This document shows positions 1 to 12,600 of a stretch of 64,000 nucleotides of DNA, piece after piece (the stretch's first letter is position 1; every line of letters starts with the position of its first letter). Source of the stretch: Trileptium ribeirensis (lineage: Eukaryota; Nematoda; Enoplea; Enoplida; Thoracostomopsidae); assembly GCA_030248225.1 (NCBI GenBank), contig JASANE010028048.1, forward strand, positions 186,001 through 250,000, in the 5' to 3' direction. Below the pieces are notes generated by a model. The model was not told the DNA's origin, made no database searches, and saw only the letters and a list, made by a program, of their open reading frames with translations. Both the position numbers and the translations under genes were made by a program.

Positions 1-747
1 ACAACAGCACATTCGGGATCATACGTGTTGTAAAGTTCATTATAACTTAGGACTTCGTAAGTTATATACTTTTGTTAGTTACAAGATCACGTGCATGTAT
101 AACTTATATAGCGGAAGCACACAATTAACTTCTTCAATTTTCAGACTTTTATCAAAAAAGGGCGAATACTTGTTCTTGGGTCAAGGCAAGCTAATTGTTG
201 CTGTGGTAGCTGTATCTTTACAATAAACTAGTTAGCTTGGTTTATGGTTCAGCAAAAAACCTCACATACGCATTTTCGTCAGTCGTAGCATTTAAACTAA
301 TTATTATTTTAGCTATTTTAATTGGTTACTCGTTAAAAGGGATGTTTCTAAACCCAAAGGTCTAAGAGGAGCATCTAGTAGCTGCAAACATTACCAGTTG
401 TTTCGGGACAAAATTGTTACAAAAACGATTATGCGCAGTCTTATTCACGTCATGGTATTAACGACTATCTACTATTTCAAACGTATTTCATTTTTTATGT
501 TAAACATAGATATAGCAAAATTCGAAATGCTTATTAGTGGAGTCATGAGATATGCAATACGGTCTTAGTTTGTTGAAAATAGCTGCAAATATTTGCAATA
601 GAAATGAATATTTGCAAAAGCTGCGCAATAAAATTAATTTCTCTTAATTATTTGTTATGCGTTGTTCACAGAGAAATGTGTGCATTTACGCGCCATGGTC
701 AGCATATACACACGTGTGCGTGGAAACATTACATTCGATACTATGTA
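1..747. other. Unassigned AT-rich sequence
   Basis: I see no convincing coding sequence or RNA gene. The only short open frames lack codon structure and have no recognisable family features. It precedes the foldback element. Confidence 0.5.
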
Positions 748-1640
748 ACAATCTTCGTGAGTTGTTACCCAAAGCAAGTTCTGTGTAACAACTTTGGTGC
801 ATCGTTACGCAAAAGTGAACATTGCTGATATTTTTACGTCGAATGTTGTTACGTGAACTCGCAACTTTATACAACAATCGAATATTGTTACAAATAGTCT
901 TTACCATACATACTCAAGTCCGAAGTCTCAGTGGTGGGGGATGGTAGCCGAGCCACTGGGGCGGGAGATGGGCCTTCGGCCTTCTAGTGGTGGGGAGGGT
1001 GTTGCGGAGCTTCAGGCAGATCGGGCTGTCTCCGGTTGGTGGAGGTAATCCGCATCACCGCAGGGGAGTCCGAGCCTCATAAGGATAATCCCGCTCTTCG
1101 CCTATTTCCGCTAAAGGCATATCATGTGATCAGCATGTTATTTCGGCGTTGCATAAATTGCGACATTGACTCTTTGTTGCGCGCGTACGTACCATATGTG
1201 GGTCCTATTATACAGTATACGAGCGAGGCTCCGTCGCCCAGCCATATGTTGGAAATTGACAAAATTGAAACTATGCATGCTCTATAGTGCATATACAGTT
1301 TCAGATCCCTGGGGGAAATGCCGATAACTTCCTCCAATGGGCGGCAGCCCCATTTTCCTGAAGTTCCGCAACCCCTTCGGCATTCCGCTGACCCGCTTCG
1401 AGGCCAAAAACTGATCTCCCGCCCCGTGCCACGGATACCATCCTCCATTAAGTGAGACCTCGGACCTTGAGTATGTATGATTCGTAACGACATTCGATTG
1501 TTTTCTATAAAACTGCGAGTGCACGTAACAGCCTTCGACGGTAACAACATTAGCAATCTTTTTATATACAATAACTTATGCGTAACAACGCACCAAAATT
1601 GTTACGCACGACTGCTTGCGTAACAACTCACGAAGGTTAA
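748..1640. mobile_element. Foldback-type element with long inverted arms
   Basis: The left arm (about 748-1070) matches the reverse complement of the right arm (about 1302-1640) almost throughout. Shared landmarks include CTTCGTGAGTTGTTAC at both outer ends, the subterminal repeated GTTACG motifs, CATACATACTCAAG and GGGCGGGAGAT. The roughly 230-bp centre has no credible gene. This is the layout of a non-autonomous foldback or MITE-like DNA transposon. I cannot assign a superfamily, and I found no clear target duplication. Confidence 0.75.
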
Positions 1641-2289
1641 TGAAACGCCGCCAACCATCCTATTTTGTAATAACCGATGTCGAATCGCAAAACCTTGTAA
1701 AAGAAAAAATATCATTCGGTTTCTCGTTAGCCGATAATTGACAAAATTAAATCCAAGTGTCAGAAATTATGCCTTGCGCTTGAATATACTTTTGGCATTT
1801 TCAATTTGCAGAAATCTGCTTCCCTAATGCCTAATCATTTAAATACTGATTATTCAGTGTTCACGAACAAATTTAGTGCAAAACTTACGTCACAGCAAAT
1901 CGATCCTATAGTTAATCTCTTGGTGTTCTCGAATAAAACCGGTCTAACTCATATTCGACAAATTTTCTGTCTCAAAAATATGGGCGATTTTGCTAAAATT
2001 TTCGAGAACACAAAATGACTAGATTTCAATCGCGAGCAATGTGTTCTGTGCCAGATTTTGATTGACCAAAACACGTTCCGCACCAATTTTTATGCAAAGT
2101 TACAAAATAGGAAGGTTAGTGGGGTCACCTTAAGTTTACTCGCTCACGAGCATCCGAAGCTTGACAACTTCCTGCCTTAGAGTGTGGGACGAAATTTCGG
2201 CGGCGTCTGACAATTCGATCCTAGTTGTTTGATTTCGCACTGATCTGTGAGCTTTGCGGTAAGTTTTGATTAGCCTTCGATAAATTTGT
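1641..2289. other. Unassigned sequence
   Basis: No gene or repeat that I can support. It lies between the foldback element and the Gypsy remnant, and may include the 3' part of that element in a form too decayed to read. Confidence 0.4.
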
Positions 2290-4240
2290 GATAAATCTAC
2301 ACGGGCTGAGGAATCTTCACAGTTCGCTGATAGTTGTTGGTTACGGGAATCGATTGATACTCCAAAATTGCGCACGAGAGGGCGGATTCTTTCCGTGGTG
2401 AATACTTCGACACCGACAAATTAGACTGTCGGCTTGAAGAATTCGCATTTGGCTCGTCCGAGTTTGAGTCCATACTCGTCGGAACGTGCGAATGCGTGGC
2501 GGAGATGAGCGCGATGTTGGTCATTGGTAGCGCTCGCAGCGAGAATACCGTCGGTGCACATTTGACGAACGGCATATCGGGAAATGTGCGATCCATCAAG
2601 CGTTGAAGCATTTGTGAAGCGTTTGCAGGCTAAACGGCATGCGTCGGTAAAAAGTATGTAGAATGGTATTGCAATAGCCGTCTTTTCGATGTTTTCGGAT
2701 GATACGGGATCTGATGCAAGCTTTGACGCAATACAGTTTTGTGAATATGGACATCCGTATAATTAATTGGGGATGTCGCTAAAGTTTGGCATCGGATAAC
2801 GAGAACATTACGAATGTTGAGGTTATGTTAGTCTCCACGCGGTCGCAATCCACCATTAGATTTTTGACGACGTGAAATGGCATTGCTCAGGGCGGTTCTC
2901 CTCGTTGAACAATACCAGTAAGTTCGAGATTGGCGTATTCGTCTTTTGATGCCTGAAGGTTGTCGTCGAACGCTCTTTGTGGCCTTGCAAACCGCAGCCG
3001 TCCTTGAGTAACAATGTGATGCTGAATTGGATGCATAACGAGGCGTTGGTTGATGGCTACTGGAAAACGGCCTTGAATCGCACCAACAGTTCGGGTGCAA
3101 AAGTTCTGTGTCACCAATTTGACGGCACTATGCGCCAGAGATTTGGTTGCCAGGTCGTTGTTGTCTATGCTTGCGATTAACGGCTGATCGAATACTGTTG
3201 TCGAAGTAATTGATTGGCAGACTGCGCCCGCAAGAAATCATGGCCCAATATCAACTGAGCAACGTCGGCAAAGATGAATCTCCATTGATACCACTTGATG
3301 ACGCCATCGAACCGAATCGCAAAGTACGACAGCAGTACGTTTTATTCCATATATAGGCGAGATCAGGAGTCCCAGGGGGACAAGCGGGCGCGACGTGGGA
3401 CAGCTATGCCGTTTCTGTAGCCAATACAGTGGCGACTGCCGTAGCGTCAATATCGTTGCATTGACCTTTCGCGTGCATACAAGGCTTGGGCCATTGAGAA
3501 CAGCTTATTGAGACTTTTTCGAATTGTTCGGATTCATCGTCCCTGTCTACAGCTCGCATCCTAGATCCTCGATTGATCCATCATGACATCGGCGATGTGG
3601 GCCAGTTTATCGATTGACTGCTAGGAAAGAGAAATGAGGACCATCCGAACATTTTACAGAGGCATCACCAGGAATCGCAGCCGCACTGAACTCTCGTTGT
3701 TAGGTGCAAATCATTGCACGTGTCGCAATGCGACTGCTGGTCTGCGGTCGTACAGATAACGCTGCTTCCGTTCCTCACTTGCAGTGAGGAAATGAACTAT
3801 GTTTCGCTTAATGCATACGAATCGTTGATATTGACACCACTGTTAAGAATGACGTGAGTCGGCGATGCGCGATGGAAGCTGTTGAGTTTGACGGATTCCG
3901 AAGTGTCACCCAACATTCGTTCGATTTGCTCGAGCCAGACAGTGGCATCTTTTTCGACGAAATCGAATAGATTGATCGAATTAACGGCGAGAGTGAGCAG
4001 ACTGTTGCTTGTTGTAGGCTTGTGATCGATTGCGAGCAATTATGCGATTGCGTTCATAGTTTTCGAGTTCTCATCTTCGAGGAACGCGACCATGTCGGCT
4101 TTTTGCTTGGCGACTCGAACACTGGGTCTTCATTGTTGAGACGCTGTAGGACCTCGACCTTCTCGGCATTTGGCATTTTGTGCCAGTCTGTTATTGGTCC
4201 GGAATTCGATTCGACATCCCCGGATATGAGGTGCAATAAA
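2290..4240 (-). pseudogene. Decayed Ty3/Gypsy LTR retrotransposon (gag-protease-RT)
   Basis: Read leftward, pieces of a Gypsy polyprotein appear in the right order but in shifting frames with stops. At 4039-3797 is a gag-like stretch with FDFVEKDATVWLEQIERML, resembling the F-x-x-x-D-x-x-x-W-x-x-Q-x-E gag signature. At about 3300-3225 is the post-protease linker WRFIFADVAQLILGHDFL. At 3117-2880 is the approach to reverse transcriptase (ASKDEYANLELTGIVQRGEPP-like), followed by a PFHVV motif. At about 2690-2590 is a degraded RMPFGL-type palm segment read as RRMPFSLQTLHKCF. LTRs, the catalytic YxDD and an integrase were not found. It is clearly dead. Confidence 0.7.
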
Positions 4241-5859
4241 CAAAACGACGTTGCTTAGCGTTGGCAGTTGATCGATAACGACCAGCCGAATACGCCTCTT
4301 GATGGTTGATTTGGCCAAACGTTTTGACGTGTCAAAATCGGATGATGGCAGCATAGTTTCCATCACCAAACGAAAAACAATTGACTTCGTTCGATAGTTC
4401 CTGATCAAGATTGCCTCGTTGTGGCCGAAGAACCCAGATGACTATGACAAACCGGGTTGTTGGAAACCACTGTTGATTTCTCGTGCGAATGGAGTTCCGT
4501 GATTCTGCCGCCAGTTGTGCAGTTGCTAACCCCCCGGTCCCTAGGTTAGTTGCTTATTTATCCGCGCCAGACGCTAATAGTCAAGGAACTAGGGTGGCGA
4601 ATTAATTGTTATTGTCGCCAGCGCCGGACACGTTGTCTTGAAAATGAACTGGGTGTAATCGGATGTCCGCACAGGACTCATGGTTAACACCCAATGCCGT
4701 TTCGCGCCGGTTCAAAAGCCGGTGATTGCTTTGCGAATCGCATGCGCGTTGACACCATAGGCATATATATAATTTTCATTTGGTGAGTTCCAAGGTATGT
4801 TCGAGTTATTCTATTTAGTAGCGCTAAGCATCACAGGAATACTTTACTGCATAATTCAACTATGTTGAAAAATAAGTAAGGGGGACCCTTAGTGTTTTGG
4901 AAAATTCCAAAAATTCGCGGGGGTGCAGGGGAGAGAAGGTGAATGCCCCCTAAAAATACACCACTTGATGACACCGTTGTTTGACACCCATTGACTTGGT
5001 CCGCGAATTGTTTGAGCGTTGACATCGTTTTTAGCAACGATTGACTCGGTGTGTCGCCGTTGTTGTTCAAGAATAGCAACTAGCATTCCAGATGTAACAC
5101 CGTGCCTGGGATAATGACTGATGAGCCATAGACAGAGGTTTCTGCAATGGTTGTTTATTTGCCCACACCGGACGCTCTATTCCATAAACCACTGTATCGT
5201 TTCGGTTTATCGTTGATTCCCCTTTGTTTGACTTGCCTTGATTTTGAGCGCTTGAGCGTTGCACGTTGACCGACTGGTACTCGTTGATTCGATTGTCTTA
5301 TTCGCTTCGAGCAGCGGACGATCATGTTGGGTTCACCAATGTAACAACAGTTGGTCTTACTTCGTTTTAACAGAAACTCGTAACAAAATGTAAATACATA
5401 CGCATGAAAAATGCAATAAAACTTGTTTAATATCTCAACTTTACATAAATACATTTAAGGATGATACAAAAACAACTCCCTTAGAGCAGCGGCGGTTCCA
5501 AAAACTTCTTAGTGGGGACAGGGTGCCCGACTGCACTAGATGGATGTCGTGACTGACCGCCAACATATTATGACGGGGAGAGTCCTTGCTTCCCTCTGAA
5601 TCCGCGTATGATATGCGATTTAAAGAATCTTGGGGTCAAAATGTGCTGCAATGCCAGCCACGTGTGGAAATAAATGAGTCTATATCACAGATGTCCACGA
5701 CACAAACAAACATGACGAGTATTTGTGTGGCGTGTGAATCAAAATATACAGGGTACAATGTGTTATTGAACATCGGTGCAGTTCATAAAACTACTGTTGA
5801 TGGTATGCATTACAATGGAAACATTTCTTGCCGTAATTGCTTTTGAATCAATTACGGAA
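4241..5859. other. Unassigned sequence, possibly Gypsy leader or LTR
   Basis: No intact gene. Short phrases such as CACTTGATGACRCC recur here (about 4960) and inside the Gypsy body (about 3290), so part may be retrotransposon leader or LTR. I could not define paired LTRs. Confidence 0.3.
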
Positions 5860-6950
5860 GTTACTTGCCCAGGCGTCACTTTGTTTGGCTGGTGGAATCC
5901 AGCGGTTGAAATCGCAAAGCAGTATATATTGTCTAAGTAAGATTGCAAAGTAACGACCGCTGGTGGAATCCTTTGGTTGAAATCGCAAAGCAGTCCATAT
6001 TGTCTATATAAGACAGCAGAGTAGGGATCTTAACCGCTGGCGGAATTCCGCGGTTGAAATCGCAAAGCAGTCCATATTGTCTCAGTAAGATTGCGAAGTA
6101 ACGACCGCTGTTGGAATCCTTTGGTTGAAATCGCAAAGCAATCCATATTGTCTATACAAGACAGTAGGGTAGGGATCTTAACCGCTGGCGGAATTCTGCG
6201 GTTGAAATCGCAAAGCAGACCATATTGCCTAATTAAGACTGCAAAGTAGGGATATTAACGGCTGACGGTATCCAGCGGTTGAAATCGCAAAGCAGTGCAT
6301 ATTGTCTAAGTAAGACAGCAGATTAGGGACCTAGACCGGTGGCGGAGTCCAGCGGTTGAAATCGCAAAGCAGACCATATTGCCTAATTAAGACTGCAAAG
6401 TAGGGATATTAACGGCTGACGGTATCCAGCGGTTGAAATCGCAAAGCAGTGCATATTGTCTAAGTAAGACAGCAGATTAGGGACCTAGACCGGTGGCGGA
6501 GTCCAGCGGTTGAAATCGCAAAGCAGTCCATATTGATTAAGTAAAACTGCAAAAAGCGATATTAACCGCTAGTGGAATCCATCGATCGAAATCGCAAACC
6601 AGTCCTTATTGTCTAAGTAAGACAGCAGTGCAGGGATCTTAATAGCCGACTGAACCCAGCGGTTGAAATCGCCAAGCAGCCCATATTGTCTAAGTAAGAC
6701 TGCAAAGCAGGGATATTAGTTGCTAGTGGAATCCATCGACTGAATTCGCAAAGCAGTCCATATTATCTAAGTAAGACTGCAAAGTAGGGATATTAACTGA
6801 TGACGGCCTCCAGCGGTTGAAATGGCAAAGCAGTGCACATTGTCTAAGTAAGACAGCAGAGTAGGGACCTTAACCGCCGGCGGAATCCCGCGGTTGAAGC
6901 CGCAAAACAGTCCATATTGTGTAAGTAGGACTCCAGAATAGTAATATTCA
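5860..6950. repeat. 77-bp tandem repeat array
   Basis: About 14 head-to-tail units of roughly 77 bp. Each carries GCGGTTGAAATCGCAAAGCAG followed by CATATTGTCTAAGTAAGAC. The unit phase can be read from the GTTGAAATCGC positions 5905, 5976, 6053, 6124, 6201, 6278, 6355, 6432 and 6509, giving spacings of 71 or 77. A block of about 154 bp (two units) is repeated almost exactly at 6278-6509, indicating recent dimer amplification. It degenerates after about 6900. Confidence 0.9.
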
Positions 6951-7386
6951 CCTCATATGGCGCAGCTTGACATTCTAAGAAAACATTGATGTCAGAAAAC
7001 AACTAAGCCCGTTTGCTAAACTAACAATGAACAAATTTCAACACTACAATAAAGTAAGCACTAAACACAATACAACCTATAGTAAACCCTAGTGGCGGCA
7101 TAGTTTAATAGAACATTGATTGATAAACAATAATAATAATCAACCTTTGTAATGCAATATTGGATTTTGCTGCAACCTTTGGTAATTCAGCCTTTGCTAC
7201 TAGCAAATCTTAAAGCGTCGTTCTATAGCGCTTGTGGTTTCGAATTTTGATATAACAAATAAGAATGGTCAAACTTGAATCCCAACAGATATCCCAACAT
7301 AATTGTGCTCAAAATTATTTCAAGGAAGACTTCAATTCTCTCACCATGTTCCTAATATTTGCATAATATTTTCAGCTTATCAAACG

Positions 7387-8936
7387 CAAGGGCGGATCTA
7401 GGGGGGTCTGGGGGATCTGCAGACCCCCACCGAGACAAAATAAAATTTTAGAGCTTTCGACGAGAAGTAGTTCTCTGCAACCTTCAAGACGCAAGAATTA
7501 CCCGTCAAGACGCAAGAACTTTGCTATCTTCCTATATTTCCTATAAATCCAATATTATTATATTACCTCCTATGCACTAATATATTTTGGCCCTAACCCC
7601 TATATTTTCTATGTTTTTCAGATTCCAAAATTTTGTCAGGTGTAGCCAAGAGTGTATGATACAGTTTTGAACAAGAACTTTTCTTCAAAAGTGTATCATA
7701 CACACTTGTCTTTACGGCGCGTGTGCGGTAAACGTGACGGATAGCGAAGTTAAGCACGAAAAGCGATTCTGCCCTCCGTAAAGAACAGGATGAGAAAATG
7801 ACCCCGAAGTGGTACATGCAGTCCTATTGTATTACTTTTTTATTTCAGGCTGATTAATTATAATTTGGTGTTGAACACTTTCATGTTGTAGACTAGTTAA
7901 AGTGAATTTGTCATGGACCCCGCATCTCAGCTAAATCTGGTGACATTAGACGTTTTTTCAGCGATAATACAGGTTCTGCGCGGCCATCAACTGCAGCAGC
8001 TGAACAGTTAGAAATCCCGACAACTTCAGGTACTGCTGAAGAAGGGACAGCTGAAACTGAAGGAGGATTGACAGCGCAACCGGAAACCACGGCAGACATT
8101 CTACCTGCTGCAAATATGGAAACATCTGGGAAATATGTTGCCGTTGTAGGTTCGTTGTAGTTCGCGAGTATTGTGACTTCTAGTCACCTCACTAGTTATA
8201 GCATACCATAAGCTAGGGCTCAAACATATTTTCATCTGACCACAACGAATACAAAAATGGCATGTTGAAACGTATGCCAAGCTTGAGATTGTATGCGTAT
8301 AGCCTTCTCTGGGTTTATCACCGCTTTACAGTTATAGAGCAACCCATTTAACGACCCAATCAGAAGTGTTTATAGTATAGTTGTGCGTTAAGTTAAAGAG
8401 CAATCATTGTCGTTTAGCAGCCTTTAAAATTGCTGTTATGCTGACTATTTGTCCATGCACTGTATAGTCCACCGACATGTATTAAGAGCTTCCCAACTCT
8501 TACAGGTTTCGAAACATCAAGCCGCTCTTGCAAATTTTCTGCACATTGCCTGTAACAACGTGCACTGCGGAGCGCGCTTTCAGCGCAATGAAAATCCTAA
8601 AGAACTATCTACGCAACAAAACTACAGATGAACGTTTGACGGGCTTGGCGCTTATGTATCCAGAAATTCCAATTCCTGTCGATGAAGTGATCGGCAGATT
8701 TGCGCAGCAGAAGCATCGAAGATTGAACTTTGTTCTATAGATGGTGTAAAACAAGAGCAAAGGTTCCATATATAGACTTTCAATAGAATTAACGTTCCAT
8801 GTATACACACTTTCAAAAGAGTTATGTGCGAATATGAAGAACATATGGTAATTCTGCCAAAATATTTTAAGTATAGAGCAGTCATAAGCGCTACAGAACC
8901 TCCCTCCCCCACGAGAATTTTCTAGATCCGCGCCTG
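7387..8936 (+). mobile_element. hAT transposon remnant, 1.55 kb
   Basis: The left end CAAGGGCGGATCTAG (7387) and the reverse complement of the right end CTAGATCCGCGCCTG (8922-8936) form imperfect 15-bp TIRs. The flanking octamers are ATCAAACG (7379-7386) and GTCAAACG (8937-8944), an 8-bp target duplication differing at one base, as expected for hAT. Inside are an N-terminal-like segment (SAKSGDIRRFFSDN, about 7930) and a C-terminal dimerisation segment. The middle of the transposase is missing, so it is an internally deleted copy. Confidence 0.8.
8528..8740 (+). pseudogene. hAT transposase C-terminal dimerisation domain
   Basis: About 70 residues matching the end of hAT transposases: the landmark LPVTTCTAERAFSAMKILK corresponds to the family's P-x-x-x-A-x-x-E-R-x-F-S signature, followed by KNYLRNKTTDERLTGLALM and a C-terminal Arg-rich tail before the stop. 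It is the tail of the 7387-8936 element. No start codon of its own is expected, because the catalytic core upstream has been lost. Confidence 0.8.
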
Positions 8937-11442
8937 GTCAAACGTACATCATTTGGAAAGTTTAAATCGTTTAAGAAGTAAAGTAATTTCAGAATTAGAT
9001 GTCTAAAAACACTGAATACATTCAAATTGATATAACCGCATCCACTTTTAATCTGAAACTGTGTCAAGCGTAATATGCACGGTAAAACTACCATTATGAA
9101 ACAATAAATTGTGCTATATATTCAGTTCCCAATATAGGCAATAGGCGTTGACGAACTTGGTCGTAAAATCAGTCGTTATTTACTCAAATTTTGTCAATGT
9201 CGCACTAATCAAAGATTGGAAATAAAACTTTTTGTATAATTTAGCAAAAATGTGGTTTCGTTTTATTAGAAAAATATATATATTTACCGACATGAAATTG
9301 TTTTCGCAGAACCACAACTGGTCGGCGCTCGCTTTGTATCATTATTTGGTAATGCGTGTACTATATGGTGAGAATTTAGTTGTGTGATGGCAAAACGGTT
9401 TGTGCTTCAGACAACAAGCAACGTGCTGGTTCATGGAAGCATTTATATGTTTTGTTATTTTGAAACTTATAATATAGTATGTATTGGTCAAAAACTGTGT
9501 TTCGATGTTTTGTCTTAAATGAAACAATCGTTTAAACGAAAAAACTAGTTGCGAATGGATAATATTAATACTAAATATTAAGGCCTATATTCCGTAATAT
9601 TAAGGACTCAACTTCCTTAAAAACATGCGATGGGAAAATTTCTTAAATTAAGGATAAAGAAAAAATTTTACACTTGGTGCAAAATTCCTAAAGATTAAAG
9701 GAAACTCTTAGATATTAGGGAAAAATTCCTTTTCTCAGCAGTCCGATATTTTTGGGAAATGTTTTAGTTATACTAAATATTAAGGAATGTATTTCTTAAC
9801 GTTAAGAAAAATAGTATTCAGTATTACGGAAATTTTGTACTGAATACGTAGGAGTAGGTAAAATTATAACACTACAGAAGGGACTTAACACAGAAATGCA
9901 AACTACGTATTCATTATATTAGTCCACATATTCTTTAATTTGAATTTTCTCTATAAACTAGTTTTCTTTGAAAGTTTGTGGTCTAAAACTCCTTCAAAAA
10001 AGTCCACCCCATAACCCCTAATAATAATTTTTGCATTCTTTCCAATGAAAGAGGTTCCAGTGGACTATCTTCAACGAATAAATAATTAAAATGCAGCGTT
10101 TTGGATATTTGAATTACTAAAACTGACTGTGACCATCATATACAAAATAAGATCTAATGATTAGAATGACTGGCTGACATTACTGTTAACGTTTATACTG
10201 CTGACATATTTTACTTTGGACAGGTACACTAATCAGACTTCTGAGGTTGAGAACAGAAACTGAGTGAAATATCATTATCTAATGTGAATCTGTCGTGGTG
10301 CGAAAACTGGACGAGAATTTAGATGTTCTATTTCTGGTTTATACGGCTCTCCAAGCTCCACGAGCACGACTTATGCATAGATTCTATAAGAAATGTTCAA
10401 CAGAAAAGCATCTTGGTATAGATTCTACTTTTACATGTTATTTACAATTTTTGTGAACAAAATGATATTTCTGGTATATACCAGTTGGTATACATTCTTA
10501 ATTTCTGTGGTATAATTGCATTACGTGGTTACTAAAAAGGTGAAATATCAAACATTTCGCATTAAAACGCTGTTGAGAAAGCTGGTTTAAATTCATTTAT
10601 GTCGTCACATTTACTTCGAATTTGTTCGCGAACAGAGACAGATAGCAATTGAAAACTATGGTAATCGTCATGGAACTGTCATAGGTTGATTATATTTCAT
10701 TACTTTTGGATTAGCAGTGAATCGAATCCACTTTCTTACTTGTTCATTAACAACAGAATCGGACTCGACATCGCATTTTACGAAATACGATGGTGAGCGG
10801 GGCATGTTAAAGTTTAGTAGCCTAAAATCACATTTATAATTTCCATGATTGAAAAGTAGTAAATAATGTTTACGATAAAAGTAACATAATCTCTGTGTTT
10901 CTAAAAACAGTTTTCAGCATTAATGGTATTGTATGGAGTTAGAATAAGCCAAGTCAACTCTCTCGGCTTCGCCAATGTAATGCGCACCTTTCATACCTGA
11001 AATTATATCGGTATTTAAAAAGAAATATTTTTCTATATATTTGGGCAATTGTTCCTACTTAATTATAATTAGGAAATTATACCCTATTATCATAAGGATA
11101 ATTTCTTGGCATGCAGGTAATTTTTCCTAGCTAATAAAGTTAGGAAACTATGCCTATCATTGTCATAGGGAACAATTTCGCTCATATGTGATAACAAAAT
11201 CTTTAGGTAAAAATTTGTATGAATAGTGAGGAAGTTAGTATTGAACGTTCAGTACTAACGTTTTTAGGAAATATTTCACATAAATTTTAGCATTTATAGG
11301 GACGAGATAATTTCTTACACATAAAAGAATATTTTCCCCAATTCGTAAATTTCCTTAATTTTAAGGATAATATTCCTTTAGATTCAGTGCCAAAGTTTTA
11401 TATTGAATATCTACTTTAACATTATTCAATACCAAGAACAAC
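8937..11442. other. AT-rich non-coding, TTAAGGAA-rich repeats
   Basis: No gene. About 9560-9850 and about 10990-11420 are dense in TTAAGGA and TCCTTAA words and share GTACTGAA and TATTCARTA phrases in opposite orientation. The Polinton may therefore sit beside, or in, an older AT-rich foldback repeat. Exact ends could not be fixed. Confidence 0.35.
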
Positions 11443-12290
11443 AGTAGATGTAAAATGGGGGTTCTGCCCCCCCTCCCCCTCAATAAGGATATATATCCTT
11501 ATAAGGATATATATCCTTATGAGGATATATATCCTTACGGAGGGGGAGGTCTGTATGTAAATATATATAAGTATTATATGTGTGTAAGGATATATCCTTA
11601 TTGAAGGGTAAGGATATATATCCTTATATATATACTATATGTATTATATACGCGTAATGATATATCCTTATTGAGGGGTAAGGATATATATCCTTATATA
11701 TACTATATGTATTATATACGCGTAAGGATATATCCTTATTGAGGGGTAAGGATATATCCTTATATATATACTATATGTATTATATACGCGTAAGGATATA
11801 TCCTTATGGAGGGGTAAGGATATATTTTTGCCGAACACCGCAAGGTTTTGCATACGTGTTAGGATATAAGCTTATAAGGATATATATCCTTTGTATAAGC
11901 TTATAAGGATATATATCCTTACTGAGGGGTAAGGATATATATCCTTACTGAGGGGAAGGAAAGTCTGTATTAATATATAATATATATATATTGTAAGGAT
12001 ATATATCCTTATTGAGGGGTAAAGTATACCCCTACCACCACTAGGTGTTGCATACGTGTAAGGATATATATCCTTGCTGAAAAAGTATATAAAGTCGTGT
12101 TTCTTCAATTTTACCATCAGTTTGTGTTTTCTTTCATAGAGTTTGGTTGTTTTTCTGAGTTCGCTCGATTTCTTACAATCAGTTTGTATTTTTCTTTCGT
12201 AGTCTTCGTTCCTTCGGAGTTGGCTCGATTTTCACACCACCCTATGTGATGGTATCGACCACTGTAAAGGTAACCTTTGCCAAAATTTCC
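11443..12290 (+). repeat. Left Polinton terminal inverted repeat
   Basis: About 848 bp, matching the reverse complement of 33558-34639 from AGTAGATG inward to CCAAAATTTCC. The outer two thirds is an array of palindromes AAGGATATATATCCTT with spacers such as ATTGAGGGGTAAGG and TATTATATACGCG. The inner third is ordinary sequence containing a promoter. The two copies differ in palindrome copy number, which explains the length difference. Confidence 0.92.
12086..12121 (+). promoter_or_regulatory. Inward Pol II core promoter in left TIR
   Basis: TATATAAAG at 12086-12094 lies 33 bp upstream of the A of an initiator-like ATCAGTTTG (A at 12119), the normal TATA-to-start spacing. The leader that follows is duplicated in tandem: a second ATCAGTTTGT occurs at about 12179, about 60 bp downstream. 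The same arrangement occurs in the right TIR and, diverged, before the NADAR gene. It probably drives the first rightward gene through a leader intron ending TATATTTCAG at 12590. Confidence 0.65.
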
Positions 12291-12600
12291 GCAGTATACA
12301 GTTCTATTTCATATACATCTCATAGGTAGTCATTAGATATATATATATAAATATACAGGTCTGTACCATCTTGCTGAGACTAAGTGTCTTTTTGTAAACA
12401 CAAGTTGTTCACTAAACTTCCTTATCTGTTTTCTTTAGTATGACTGTGATTAGGTTCTCACCTAAATCACTGAGCATTTACTTCTTTTCACCGGTGGTAT
12501 AATAAGGGGTTATTAGCATAATGGTTATATCATTTGTTTGAATAAAGAGTTTTAATACATGCTTGTAATATTTTATACATTATATTTCAGATTAATAATA

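Noticed and set aside
5860..6950. CRISPR-like array
   Set aside because: Units are contiguous 77-bp tandem repeats without unique spacers, in a clearly eukaryotic context.
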